Assembly (NCBI GenBank): GCA_017522745.1
Contig: JAFWYI010000268.1
Span: 1-12,255, forward strand
Length of the DNA stretch: 12,255 bases
Source: Mailhella sp.
GTDB lineage: Bacteria; Desulfobacterota; Desulfovibrionia; Desulfovibrionales; Desulfovibrionaceae
Direction of reading: 5' to 3'
Made by a program: the position numbers and the translations under genes. Under the pieces are notes generated by a model. It did not search any database, was not told the origin of the DNA, and saw only the letters and a list, made by a program, of their open reading frames with translations. Of this stretch, positions 1 to 6,972 are shown piece after piece (position 1 is the stretch's first letter; each line of letters starts with the position of its first letter).

Positions 1-2
1 AC

Positions 3-1115
3 GCCCAAAGCTCACGGCGGCTGGAATTCGCCATCACTCCCCTATTCCCCGACGAAAATTTCACACCCGGCACAACTGGCCCCATACTCCATGCTCAGGA
101 GTTTTTCTCTGCGTCGTTCCCTCCAGGGCATGGTCCCCTGCCGCCCATGATGGCCGGCTTCTCCCGGAATCAGGAACACCCCGGGCTGCTGATAGCCGTC
201 CAGCTGAACGACGGCAACTGGCTGGTCATCACCCGCATGAGAGCCACCACTCTGCGTCAGGAAAAAATCCAGCACGGTGTCTTTTTCGCACAGTTCCTTG
301 TTTTCTTCCTGCTCATGTTCTGCCTCCTCTTCCGAGAGACCCGGCAGCTCGAAAAACTGCGGCGCGACGTGGAACACTTCGGCAACAGCCCGGAAAACAT
401 GGATAAACTTTCCGAGGAAGGATGCCGCGAGATCCGCGAAACAGCCCGTTCGCTCAACCGCATGCGTGAACGTGTTCAGGGGAGCATCGAAGAACGCGAC
501 AGGATGCTCTCTGCCCTGCGGCACGACCTGCGGACCCCGCTCACTCGTCTGAAACTCTGGGCCGAGGAGTCCGAGCCGGAAGCCGTGCGCGACAAGCTCC
601 TCGAAAACGCCAATCAGATCCGGGACATGGTAACGCAGAGCATCGAACTCGCGAGCAGTCTGAACACGACGGAAAAAGAGGTACAACTCGATCTCGCGGC
701 TTTCGTGGAAAGCATCGTGGACGATTATAGAGACGAAGGCCGCCGCGTGGCCCTTGCCGAAGACATGCCCTCCGGCCTTACCTTCCGTACGCGTCCCATC
801 TGCCTGCGCCGATGCCTCTCGAACCTCATCGAAAACGCCTTGAAATACGCGGGAGACGCGGAAATAGCACTATACCGCACGGGCTCCGAGTCGGTCATCG
901 AAGTAAGGGATACCGGCCCCGGCATCCCCCCCGACAAACTGGAAAAAGTCCTCGAGCCGTGGTTCCGTGTGGAAAATTCCCGCAATCGCGAGACTGGCGG
1001 AAGCGGACTGGGGCTTGCCATCGCCAAGAACATGGCCTCACTTTCCGGCGCCAGCCTTTCGCTGTACAACCGCAAAGGCGGCGGACTCTGCGCCAGATTG
1101 CACTTCAAGCCCTAA
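3..1115 (+). CDS. Sensor histidine kinase, EnvZ-like, 5' truncated by window edge
   Basis: The reading frame is open from base 3 without a stop, so the gene begins outside the window; an ATG at 147 is internal, not a convincing start (no Shine-Dalgarno, and it falls before the membrane segment). Visible parts in order: the end of an extracytoplasmic region, a hydrophobic membrane segment at about bases 273-332, a HAMP-like linker, the H box LSALRHDLRTPLTRL with the phospho-acceptor His at bases 522-524, the N box NLIENALKYAGD near 822, the G1 box DTGPGIP near 909, a WFRVE F box, and the G2 box GGSGLGLAIA near 994. The HDLRTPLTRL form resembles EnvZ/CpxA-type kinases. The protein should autophosphorylate in response to an envelope signal and pass phosphate to a response regulator, presumably encoded upstream. 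The signal cannot be told from what is visible. Family assignment is secure; the specific role is unknown. Confidence 0.9.
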   Translation, partial: AQSSRRLEFAITPLFPDENFTPGTTGPILHAQEFFSASFPPGHGPLPPMMAGFSRNQEHPGLLIAVQLNDGNWLVITRMRATTLRQEKIQHGVFFAQFLVFFLLMFCLLFRETRQLEKLRRDVEHFGNSPENMDKLSEEGCREIRETARSLNRMRERVQGSIEERDRMLSALRHDLRTPLTRLKLWAEESEPEAVRDKLLENANQIRDMVTQSIELASSLNTTEKEVQLDLAAFVESIVDDYRDEGRRVALAEDMPSGLTFRTRPICLRRCLSNLIENALKYAGDAEIALYRTGSESVIEVRDTGPGIPPDKLEKVLEPWFRVENSRNRETGGSGLGLAIAKNMASLSGASLSLYNRKGGGLCARLHFKP

Positions 1116-1134
1116 CGCCCTCTTTCCACATAGC

Positions 1135-1179
1135 AAAAGAGCCTTCTTCCCTCGTAGAATGAGAGAAAAAGGCTCTTTT
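1135..1179 (+). terminator. Intrinsic terminator after the histidine kinase, probably bidirectional
   Basis: A perfect 11-base inverted repeat, AAAAGAGCCTT (1135-1145) and AAGGCTCTTTT (1169-1179), encloses a 23-base loop and ends in a T run on the + strand. The left arm begins with four A, giving a T run on the minus strand too, so it can also end the converging gap-ppsA transcript, whose last stop codon is at 1255. A second, GC-rich inverted repeat (GAGGCAGG at 1214-1221 with CCTGCCTC at 1238-1245) lies between that stop codon and this terminator. Confidence 0.85.
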
Positions 1180-1254
1180 TATTTCAGGCCGCAGGATAAC
1201 GCGGCCAAGGAGCGAGGCAGGAGGAACGCCGATCCCCCCTGCCTCTGGGAGAAC

Positions 1255-4200
1255 TTAGTGAGCGAACTTTTCGCGCTGGACCTTGAGAGCTTCGGCCTGC
1301 TCTTCCCAGCTAGCGAAACCGGCCTGCTGCAGGGCGTCGAACACGGTAGCGTCCCAATCCCAGGCAGCGTAGGTCACAGGCTTGTGGAAGGTGCGGCGGA
1401 ATTCCGTGAGCTTACGGCGGGCAGCCTCTTCGAAAGGCGTGCTGAAGCTGGCGGAAAGTTCCTTATGCAGGTTGGTCACTTCGGTTTCGTACCAGTTGCG
1501 GAAGGCTTCGGCGCCTTCGAGCTTGGCGGCTTCGGCATAGCCCTTTTCTTCGAGCAGCTTCACCAGCTTGGCGGTGTGCTGACGGCCCAGCCATGCGCCG
1601 AGACCGGAGCTGGGGATGTCCTCAGCTTCCACGGCGGCGAAGTCAGCCTTGGTACGCATATAGGTATCCGGCACGACGGAGGCGGAAACGATACCGGCAA
1701 TGGCCACCATGCCGCGCAGGATGACGCTGTTGGCCACACCCTGACCGCAGAAGCCGACCTTCTTGCAGAACTTCTGACCGGTGAAGATCGTGGTCAGGAT
1801 AGCCCACACGACAGCGGGATCTTCTTCGTCGTAGATGTGAGAGAGTTCAGCGTTGTCACGGTCGGTAGCGAGGACCATCTGAGTCATGTCGTTGGAGCCG
1901 ATGGAGAAGCCGTCGAACTCGCTGATGAACTGGCGGGCCAGGATGGCGTTGGAGGGCAGTTCGGACATGAGCAGGATCTTCAGACCTTCATCGCCGCTGC
2001 GGAGGCCGTGTACGTCAGCAAGGTAGGCACGCATGGAGCGAGCCTGTTCCAGCGTACGCACGAAGGGCAGCATGAGCATGAGGTTGGTGCCGCCGTACAG
2101 GGTGCGGGCACGCTTGAAGGCTTCGATTTCCCAGTCGTGGATATCGCGGGAAACGCCGCGGTAGCCGAGCATGGGGTTGTCTTCGTTCTGTTCGAAGAGG
2201 CAGCCGCCCAGCAGGTTGCGGTATTCGTTGCTCTTGAAGTCCGTGGTACGGTACACGATATCCTTGCCGTAGAAGGCCATGGCAAAGAGCGCAAGGTTAC
2301 GACCAAGGGTACGGATGTAGTGATCGCGGCCGGAGACATGGCCGTTGGTGACGATGAGCTGTTCGATCTTCTCGGGGATGCTGCGGATCTCTTCGATCTC
2401 CTTACCGAGGCGGGTACGAGCAGCCACGCGGCTTCTCATGGCACCGATACGGAACAGCACTTCCTGCACGAGGGGCTTCTTGGCAGCGGCCTTGACGGCG
2501 GCTTCCACCTGTTCTTCGGTCACCTTGGAGCCGGGTTCGTCAGCGCCCATGACCACGCGGATATGCGTACGCAGGTCATCGGAAGTCTGGAGCAGTTCCT
2601 GATTCAGCTCGGCGCGCATCATGTATTCGCCCATGAGAGCTTCGGCCTGAGAAACGCTGGAGACGTTGGCGTAGAGGTTCGCCATGTCCATGAGCTGCAC
2701 CACGTAGGGCTTGAGCTGCACTTCGGCGAAGGGATTCTGCACCTGACCCACGGCGATCTGTTCGGACACGCGGCGGCTCACCTGATCATGGAGTTCGGCG
2801 AGGCGACGTTCCACATAGCCTTCCAGGGTGCCGTTGTCATAGGCTTCGAGAGCGGCAGGATGGGCACCGATGTTGCCGAGCATGAATTCGGCACGGAGCA
2901 GGCCCACTTCGAAGTCCGGCACGTTGCGCAGACGAGAGAGGAACAGAGCCTGATTGAGGTCGGCCAGCACGATGCCCACGCGGGTGCGAGTAACGGGCAG
3001 CTTGTCCACGTCCATTTCGCCGCCCACTTCGCACAGAGGCAGAAGGCCGCGATACACGAGGCCGCGGGTACCATCCACGGTGACGGGCTGACCGTCCATG
3101 GCGCGCATGGCGAGGGGATTCTGCACACCGATGACGGCGGCGATGCCCAGTTCGCGGGAGCTGATGGCGGCATGGGAGGTATCACCACCCACGTTGGCGA
3201 TGATGGCGGAAGCCACACGCATGCCGGGGACCATATCAGGGTCGGTACGTTCAGCGGCAAGGATGTCGCCGGGTTCGACCTTGTTCAGTTCAAGAGCGGA
3301 ACGCAGGAAGCGCACAGTGCCCTGACCGGCACCGCGGGAGGCACCATTACCGGAGAGAAGGACTTCGGCGTTCTTGGCGGCTTCAGGCAGCACTTCCTTA
3401 CGGCGCATGAAGATGGTGTGAGGATGTTCGTCGAGTTCGGCGTTCCAGCGGGTTTCGGGGCGAGCCTGCACGAACCAGAGGCGCTGCTTGTCGTCGATAC
3501 AGAACTCGGTGTCCATGATGATGCCGCCGTAAGCCTTGCTGATAGCGCGCACACCTCTGGCAACTTCGATGGGCTGGTTTTCACCGAGGGCCCATTCGTT
3601 GACGAGGTCGGCGGGCACGGCTTCGATCTGAGTGCCGCCTTCTTCTTCGTTATAGACCATGCGGACAGTCTTGCGGCCCATGAAGCGCAGGACCACGTCG
3701 GTACCGTCGTCGCGCTGGAACACATAGCACTTATCGGGGGTGACCATACCACCCACGATGGATTCACCGAGGCCATAGCTGGAGTCGATGGAAACGAGGT
3801 CGTTACGGGTGGTGCCGCGGCAACCGGTGGCGGTATCGGCAGAGAAGGCAGTGCCGGCCACGACAGGACGGATCATGCGCATGATGCACACGGAAAGGGC
3901 GGTATTTTCGATGGCCCATTCCTTGCGGGCGGTATCCGCGATGGAAGGATCGTTCTCACGTTCGGCCTGAGCGATGGCATCGAGGATGGCTTCGCGGCGG
4001 TAGGTCATGGAACGGAGGTTGTAGGCGGAGGCACAGTCCCACTGATAAGCGAGGGCCACGGCGTCTTCACCGGAGATGTTCAGATAGGTGTCCTGAAGAC
4101 CGGCGAAGGCCTTCTTGCGGGAGTCTTCACCAGCGGCGGAAGAACGCACGGCCACGGGGAATTCGCCGTCGTTGTCTTCGGCGCACATGTCGCGGTAGGC

Positions 4201-4704
4201 CTGACGAACGGCTTCATCCACTTCGGCGGGCATCTGGATGGAAAGGATAGCGGTCTGCACCAGCATGGAGCGGCGACGGAGCTGGTCGATATTCTCCTGA
4301 GATTCCGCAAAGCCATGCACCACCTGGTTCACGAAGTCACGCAGGCAGGTGCTGGCGCTCTTGCCCTCCATGGCCTTCTTCACGTCTTCAGCAGTGCGGC
4401 GCACGAACGTGGCGAAGAAGGTATGGTCGGAAGCGACGGCGGGAGAAGTCCAATCCACGTCGGCCATGGCGGCGTCGACGATCTGATAGATGAGGGCGGC
4501 ATTCACGCGGCTCTTATCGAGAACGACATGGAACGCAGTAGCGGGGATGGCGCGGAACTGAGGAGTACGGATGCCTTCCACACGGCTGATGAGGGCCGTG
4601 TTGTAGTTCTTGCCGCCAACCAGCATTTCGGCAGGTTCGCCCATGCGCACGATATCAGCGCCGGTCATGATATAGGGAGAACCGCTTTCATACATAGTGG
4701 TCAT
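1255..4704 (-). CDS. ppsA: Phosphoenolpyruvate synthase, long form (1149 aa)
   Basis: Converts pyruvate, ATP and water to phosphoenolpyruvate, AMP and phosphate in the cytoplasm, the entry step of gluconeogenesis from pyruvate. The N-terminal ATP-grasp domain shows GGKNYNTALISR (30-41), VRSSAAGEDS (187-196) and GLGESIVGGMVTPDK (311-325). The mobile phosphohistidine domain has GGDTSHAAISSRELGI (506-521) with His511. The C-terminal barrel has GLLRAEFM (601-608), TDFKSNEYRNL (821-831), NPMLGYRG (843-850), SELPSNA, FSIGSNDMTQM (933-943) and GFCGQG (984-989) with Cys986. Compared with the roughly 790-residue E. coli enzyme, there is an insertion of about 140 residues between GLLRAEFM and TDFKSNEY, plus a C-terminal extension of about 120 residues after the barrel. 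The start at 4704 has AAGAGG five to six bases upstream. It follows gap by 70 bases on the same strand, so the two are probably cotranscribed. All key catalytic motifs are present. Confidence 0.93.
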   Translation of the reverse strand: MTTMYESGSPYIMTGADIVRMGEPAEMLVGGKNYNTALISRVEGIRTPQFRAIPATAFHVVLDKSRVNAALIYQIVDAAMADVDWTSPAVASDHTFFATFVRRTAEDVKKAMEGKSASTCLRDFVNQVVHGFAESQENIDQLRRRSMLVQTAILSIQMPAEVDEAVRQAYRDMCAEDNDGEFPVAVRSSAAGEDSRKKAFAGLQDTYLNISGEDAVALAYQWDCASAYNLRSMTYRREAILDAIAQAERENDPSIADTARKEWAIENTALSVCIMRMIRPVVAGTAFSADTATGCRGTTRNDLVSIDSSYGLGESIVGGMVTPDKCYVFQRDDGTDVVLRFMGRKTVRMVYNEEEGGTQIEAVPADLVNEWALGENQPIEVARGVRAISKAYGGIIMDTEFCIDDKQRLWFVQARPETRWNAELDEHPHTIFMRRKEVLPEAAKNAEVLLSGNGASRGAGQGTVRFLRSALELNKVEPGDILAAERTDPDMVPGMRVASAIIANVGGDTSHAAISSRELGIAAVIGVQNPLAMRAMDGQPVTVDGTRGLVYRGLLPLCEVGGEMDVDKLPVTRTRVGIVLADLNQALFLSRLRNVPDFEVGLLRAEFMLGNIGAHPAALEAYDNGTLEGYVERRLAELHDQVSRRVSEQIAVGQVQNPFAEVQLKPYVVQLMDMANLYANVSSVSQAEALMGEYMMRAELNQELLQTSDDLRTHIRVVMGADEPGSKVTEEQVEAAVKAAAKKPLVQEVLFRIGAMRSRVAARTRLGKEIEEIRSIPEKIEQLIVTNGHVSGRDHYIRTLGRNLALFAMAFYGKDIVYRTTDFKSNEYRNLLGGCLFEQNEDNPMLGYRGVSRDIHDWEIEAFKRARTLYGGTNLMLMLPFVRTLEQARSMRAYLADVHGLRSGDEGLKILLMSELPSNAILARQFISEFDGFSIGSNDMTQMVLATDRDNAELSHIYDEEDPAVVWAILTTIFTGQKFCKKVGFCGQGVANSVILRGMVAIAGIVSASVVPDTYMRTKADFAAVEAEDIPSSGLGAWLGRQHTAKLVKLLEEKGYAEAAKLEGAEAFRNWYETEVTNLHKELSASFSTPFEEAARRKLTEFRRTFHKPVTYAAWDWDATVFDALQQAGFASWEEQAEALKVQREKFAH

Positions 4705-4726
4705 AGAATCCTCTTGATGATGTAAA

Positions 4727-4744
4727 GGGGAGGCAGGGCTCCCC
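4727..4744 (-). other. Hairpin in the gap-ppsA intergenic gap
   Basis: GGGGAG (4727-4732) and CTCCCC (4739-4744) form a six-base-pair stem with a six-base loop. On the minus strand AAA and TTT flank it, so the stem can extend past a single bulged C, but the T run is only three long. It could be a weak terminator or an RNA-processing or stabilising element that sets different levels of gap and ppsA. The function is inferred. Confidence 0.4.
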
Positions 4745-4774
4745 GTTTCGTCTGAAAATTAAGACTGGACGCGA

Positions 4775-5782
4775 TCAGGCTTCCAGATTGGAAGCGACGA
4801 GGCGGATGAGGCGGCCGAGCTGATGCGTGAAACCGGCTTCGTTGTCGTACCACACCACGATCTTGAGCATGGTCTTGTTCATGACGGTGGTGAAGGAGGC
4901 GTCCACGGTGCCGCCGTGGGTGTCGCCCACGTAGTCGATGGAGACGAGAGGTTCGTCGCAGTAACCGAGGGCTTCATACAGCCAGGTCTCGGAGGCGTAC
5001 TTCAGAGCAGCGTTGACTTCCTGCACGGTGACTTCGGTCTTGAGTTCGCAGGTGAAGTCCACGAGGGAGACGTCGGGGGTGGGAACGCGCAGGGCGCCAC
5101 CGTTGAGCAGACCATTCAGTTCGGGGATGACGAGACCCACAGCCTTGGCAGCGCCGGTGGTGGTGGGGATGATGGACAGACCGGCGGCACGGCCGCGACG
5201 GAGGTCCTTCTGAGTACCGTCGAGCAGACGCTGGCTCATGGTGTAGGAGTGGATGGTGGTCATGAGACCGTGCTGGATGCCGAATTCGTTATGCAGGACC
5301 TTGACGGCAGGAGCCAGACAGTTGGTGGTGCAGGAAGCGGCAGAAATGACTTCGTGGATGGCGGGATCGTACACGTTGTCGTTCACGCCCATGACGATGG
5401 TGGTATCGGCATCCTTGCAGGGAGCGGAGATGATGACCTTCTTGGCGCCGCAGGCCAGATGCAGAGCAAGGCCTTCGCGAGTCTTGAGGGTGCCGGAGGT
5501 TTCGACGACGATATCCACGCCGTAGTCGGCCCACTTCCATTCGCCCTTACCGCAACGGGTGATGGCGATTTCCTTATCGTCGATCTTCAGACCGTTTTCG
5601 GTAGCCTGCACCTTGCCCGGGAAGCGACCATGCACGGAGTCGTATTTAAGAAGATAGGCCATTTCCTCATTGCTGGCGCGATGGCCGTTGATGACCACTA
5701 CTTCGCACTGGGGGAAAAGGTGCATGACACGAAGCAGATATCTACCGATACGACCAAAACCGTTGATGCCTATCCTGATCAT
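4775..5782 (-). CDS. gap: Glyceraldehyde-3-phosphate dehydrogenase, type I, possibly NADP-preferring
   Basis: A 335-residue type I GAPDH that interconverts glyceraldehyde 3-phosphate and 1,3-bisphosphoglycerate in the cytoplasm. It has the Rossmann motif INGFGRIGR (6-14), the catalytic motif SCTTNCLAP with Cys151, the partner His178 in TIHSYT, and the C-terminal WYDNEAGF (311-318). The start MIRIGING is chosen over an in-frame ATG 41 codons upstream (5905) because AAGGAG lies seven bases before it and family homology begins there. Residues that normally select NAD are changed: Asp after the second strand is Gly33 (ING-HR), and the Leu-Pro pair in the RLLDLP motif is Gly189-Thr190. This resembles NADP-using GapB or photosynthetic enzymes more than glycolytic GapA. 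It is divergent from phoB behind a Pho-box-like promoter and precedes ppsA, which points to a gluconeogenic role. An erythrose-4-phosphate dehydrogenase (Epd) is a less likely alternative. Confidence 0.92.
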   Translation of the reverse strand: MIRIGINGFGRIGRYLLRVMHLFPQCEVVVINGHRASNEEMAYLLKYDSVHGRFPGKVQATENGLKIDDKEIAITRCGKGEWKWADYGVDIVVETSGTLKTREGLALHLACGAKKVIISAPCKDADTTIVMGVNDNVYDPAIHEVISAASCTTNCLAPAVKVLHNEFGIQHGLMTTIHSYTMSQRLLDGTQKDLRRGRAAGLSIIPTTTGAAKAVGLVIPELNGLLNGGALRVPTPDVSLVDFTCELKTEVTVQEVNAALKYASETWLYEALGYCDEPLVSIDYVGDTHGGTVDASFTTVMNKTMLKIVVWYDNEAGFTHQLGRLIRLVASNLEA

Positions 5783-5829
5783 GGAAAACTCCTTGAAATG
5801 TATGCGCCACTGAGCAGACTTCGGCGTTT

Positions 5830-5844
5830 TCCCCACAATGGGGA
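5830..5844 (-). other. Small hairpin in the gap 5' leader
   Basis: TCCCCA (5830-5835) and TGGGGA (5839-5844) form a tight six-base-pair stem with a three-base loop, about 48 bases before the gap start codon. It would lie in the untranslated leader if transcription starts near 5865. It could stabilise the mRNA; there is no evidence for a ligand. Confidence 0.35.
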
Positions 5845-5871
5845 GACTGCCCATGGCAATAGTTGGCAAAG

Positions 5872-5927
5872 AGTATAGTGACACTCCATGTCGCCAGAAC
5901 GACAACTTTATGTCAGTTCTGTGTCAA
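5872..5927 (-). promoter_or_regulatory. Pho-box-like promoter of gap
   Basis: Read on the minus strand, four consecutive 11-base units carry GACA or GTCG/GACA in the same phase: TTGACACAGAA (5927-5917), CTGACATAAAG (5916-5906), TTGTCGTTCTG (5905-5895) and GCGACATGGAG (5894-5884). Six bases later comes the -10 box TATACT (5877-5872). The second and third units join as CTGACATAAAGTTGTCG, close to the PhoB site of E. coli phoA as I remember it (CTGTCATAAAGTTGTCA). The 11-base period and six-base gap to the -10 box match the known layout of PhoB-activated promoters, and no normal -35 box is present at the right distance. PhoB binding is inferred. The leader to the gap ATG would be about 83 bases. 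Confidence 0.6.
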
Positions 5928-5939
5928 TGCGTATACTCA

Positions 5940-6150
5940 ATGGGTAAAAAACGACTTTTCGCAGCACTTTAAAACTGCAAACCGACCCGGAACGGAAAGG
6001 ATATTCCGGGTCGGCTCGTCCAGCTCCCTGCGGGTGGAGCCGGCACAGCCACCATACTCTGTTGCCACAAAAAGTACGGCAGCGCATTCTGTTCTCTGAG
6101 GTTTGGCTATTCCCTCATGAGATGGCACATTAGAAAATATGCATGACTGC
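5940..6150. other. Central part of the gap-phoB spacer with a strong hairpin, no gene supported
   Basis: This stretch of about 210 bases holds no convincing coding frame. Its main structure is a perfect 11-base inverted repeat, CCGACCCGGAA (5982-5992) and TTCCGGGTCGG (6004-6014), with an 11-base loop. A weaker stem, GCTCC (6023-6027) with GGAGC (6036-6040), lies next to it. On the minus strand the large stem is followed by TTT and then TTTT, so it may be a terminator shielding the gap promoter, or the 3' end of a small RNA. No clear promoter was found for such an RNA. Confidence 0.4.
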
Positions 6151-6153
6151 AAA

Positions 6154-6200
6154 AGGTCAGTTTTGTGTCATTTGTGTGACAGCTTCTCTTTTTCTATAAA
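6154..6200 (+). promoter_or_regulatory. Pho-box-like promoter of phoB
   Basis: Three 11-base units keep GTCA/GACA in the same phase: AGGTCAGTTTT (6154-6164), GTGTCATTTGT (6165-6175) and GTGACAGCTTC (6176-6186). After eight bases follows the -10 box TATAAA (6195-6200). This suggests that PhoB activates its own operon, as is known in enteric bacteria. The leader to the phoB ATG would be about 80 bases. The same repeat type and nearly the same distance from first unit to -10 box are seen in the divergent gap promoter. Confidence 0.6.
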
Positions 6201-6289
6201 ATATGCCATGCTATAAAAAAAGCACATCCCTGTTCCGCAGCGGCGAACGGCATCGGCCATGTCCGTAACCAGATGCATCCGAGGCAACC

Positions 6290-6970
6290 ATGAGCGATCT
6301 CATACTCGTCGTCGATGACGATGAAGACATCCGCAATCTCCTGACCTTCAATCTTCAGCGTGAAGGCTACCAGACCATCGAGGCCGACGACGGTGCCATC
6401 GCGCTGGAACTGGTTCGTTCCCACCACCCTTCCCTCATCCTGCTGGATATCATGCTTCCCCGGGTGGACGGTCTTGCCGTGTGCCGCGAACTGGGGAAAG
6501 ACCGCAATACCGACAGTATCCCCATCATCATGCTCACCGCCCGGGGCGATGAGGTCGATCGCATCGTGGGCTTCGAGCTGGGGGCAGACGACTACGTGGT
6601 CAAACCCTTCAATACGCGTGAACTGCTGCTGCGAGTGAAAGCCATGCTGCGCCGCCGCGGTCAGAGCGAAAACGAAGACCCTCTGCTTCGCTGTCACAGC
6701 GTATGCCTCGATCCGCAGGCCCACAAAGTCACCATCAACGACAAACCCGTGGAACTCACGGCACTGCAGTTCTGCCTGCTCAAGGACCTCATGAGCAATC
6801 CGGGCTGTGTACGCTCCCGCGAAGAACTGCTCAGCTCCGTATGGGACTATCAGTTCGAAGGTTACGACCGCACGGTGGATACACATATCAAACGCCTGCG
6901 CGCCCGCCTTGGTGACGCCGCCGACATCATCGAGACCGTGCGCGGCATAGGTTATCGCTGTAAGGGCTGA
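6290..6970 (+). CDS. phoB: PhoB-type phosphate regulon response regulator
   Basis: A 226-residue OmpR/PhoB-family transcription factor. The receiver domain (about 1-120) has the acidic pair Asp10-Asp11, the phospho-acceptor Asp53 in LLDIMLP, Thr83 in MLTARG and Lys105 in VVKPF. The segment TARGDEVDRIVGFELGADDY is typical of PhoB. The winged-helix DNA-binding domain (about 130-226) has LTALQFCLLKDLM, the recognition-helix region YDRTVDTHIKRLRARL and the wing IETVRGIGYR. Once phosphorylated by PhoR it should bind Pho boxes and recruit RNA polymerase. GAGG lies about six bases before the ATG. Pho-box-like repeats upstream suggest autoregulation. It lies two bases before phoR, forming an operon. 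No pst or phoU gene is visible nearby, so the phosphate role rests on sequence resemblance and the promoter. Confidence 0.9.
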   Translation: MSDLILVVDDDEDIRNLLTFNLQREGYQTIEADDGAIALELVRSHHPSLILLDIMLPRVDGLAVCRELGKDRNTDSIPIIMLTARGDEVDRIVGFELGADDYVVKPFNTRELLLRVKAMLRRRGQSENEDPLLRCHSVCLDPQAHKVTINDKPVELTALQFCLLKDLMSNPGCVRSREELLSSVWDYQFEGYDRTVDTHIKRLRARLGDAADIIETVRGIGYRCKG

Positions 6971-6972
6971 TC

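Noticed and set aside
967..4725. A 1252-codon open frame on the + strand across ppsA
   Set aside because: It is antisense to ppsA, whose motifs are unmistakable. The codon bias of ppsA avoids TTA, CTA and TCA in frame, which leaves the opposite strand free of stops. The predicted protein is His/Gly-rich with no recognisable domain.
4823..5878. A 351-codon open frame on the + strand across gap
   Set aside because: It is antisense to GAPDH and arises from the same codon bias; no ribosome binding site or family match.
5783..5905. An N-terminal extension of GAPDH of 41 residues starting at 5905
   Set aside because: The extension has no family match, overlaps the proposed promoter, and the AAGGAG site fits the start at 5782.
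5937..6152. A 71-codon minus-strand frame in the gap-phoB spacer
   Set aside because: It would start at TTG without a Shine-Dalgarno, spans the GC-rich hairpin, and its composition does not look coding.
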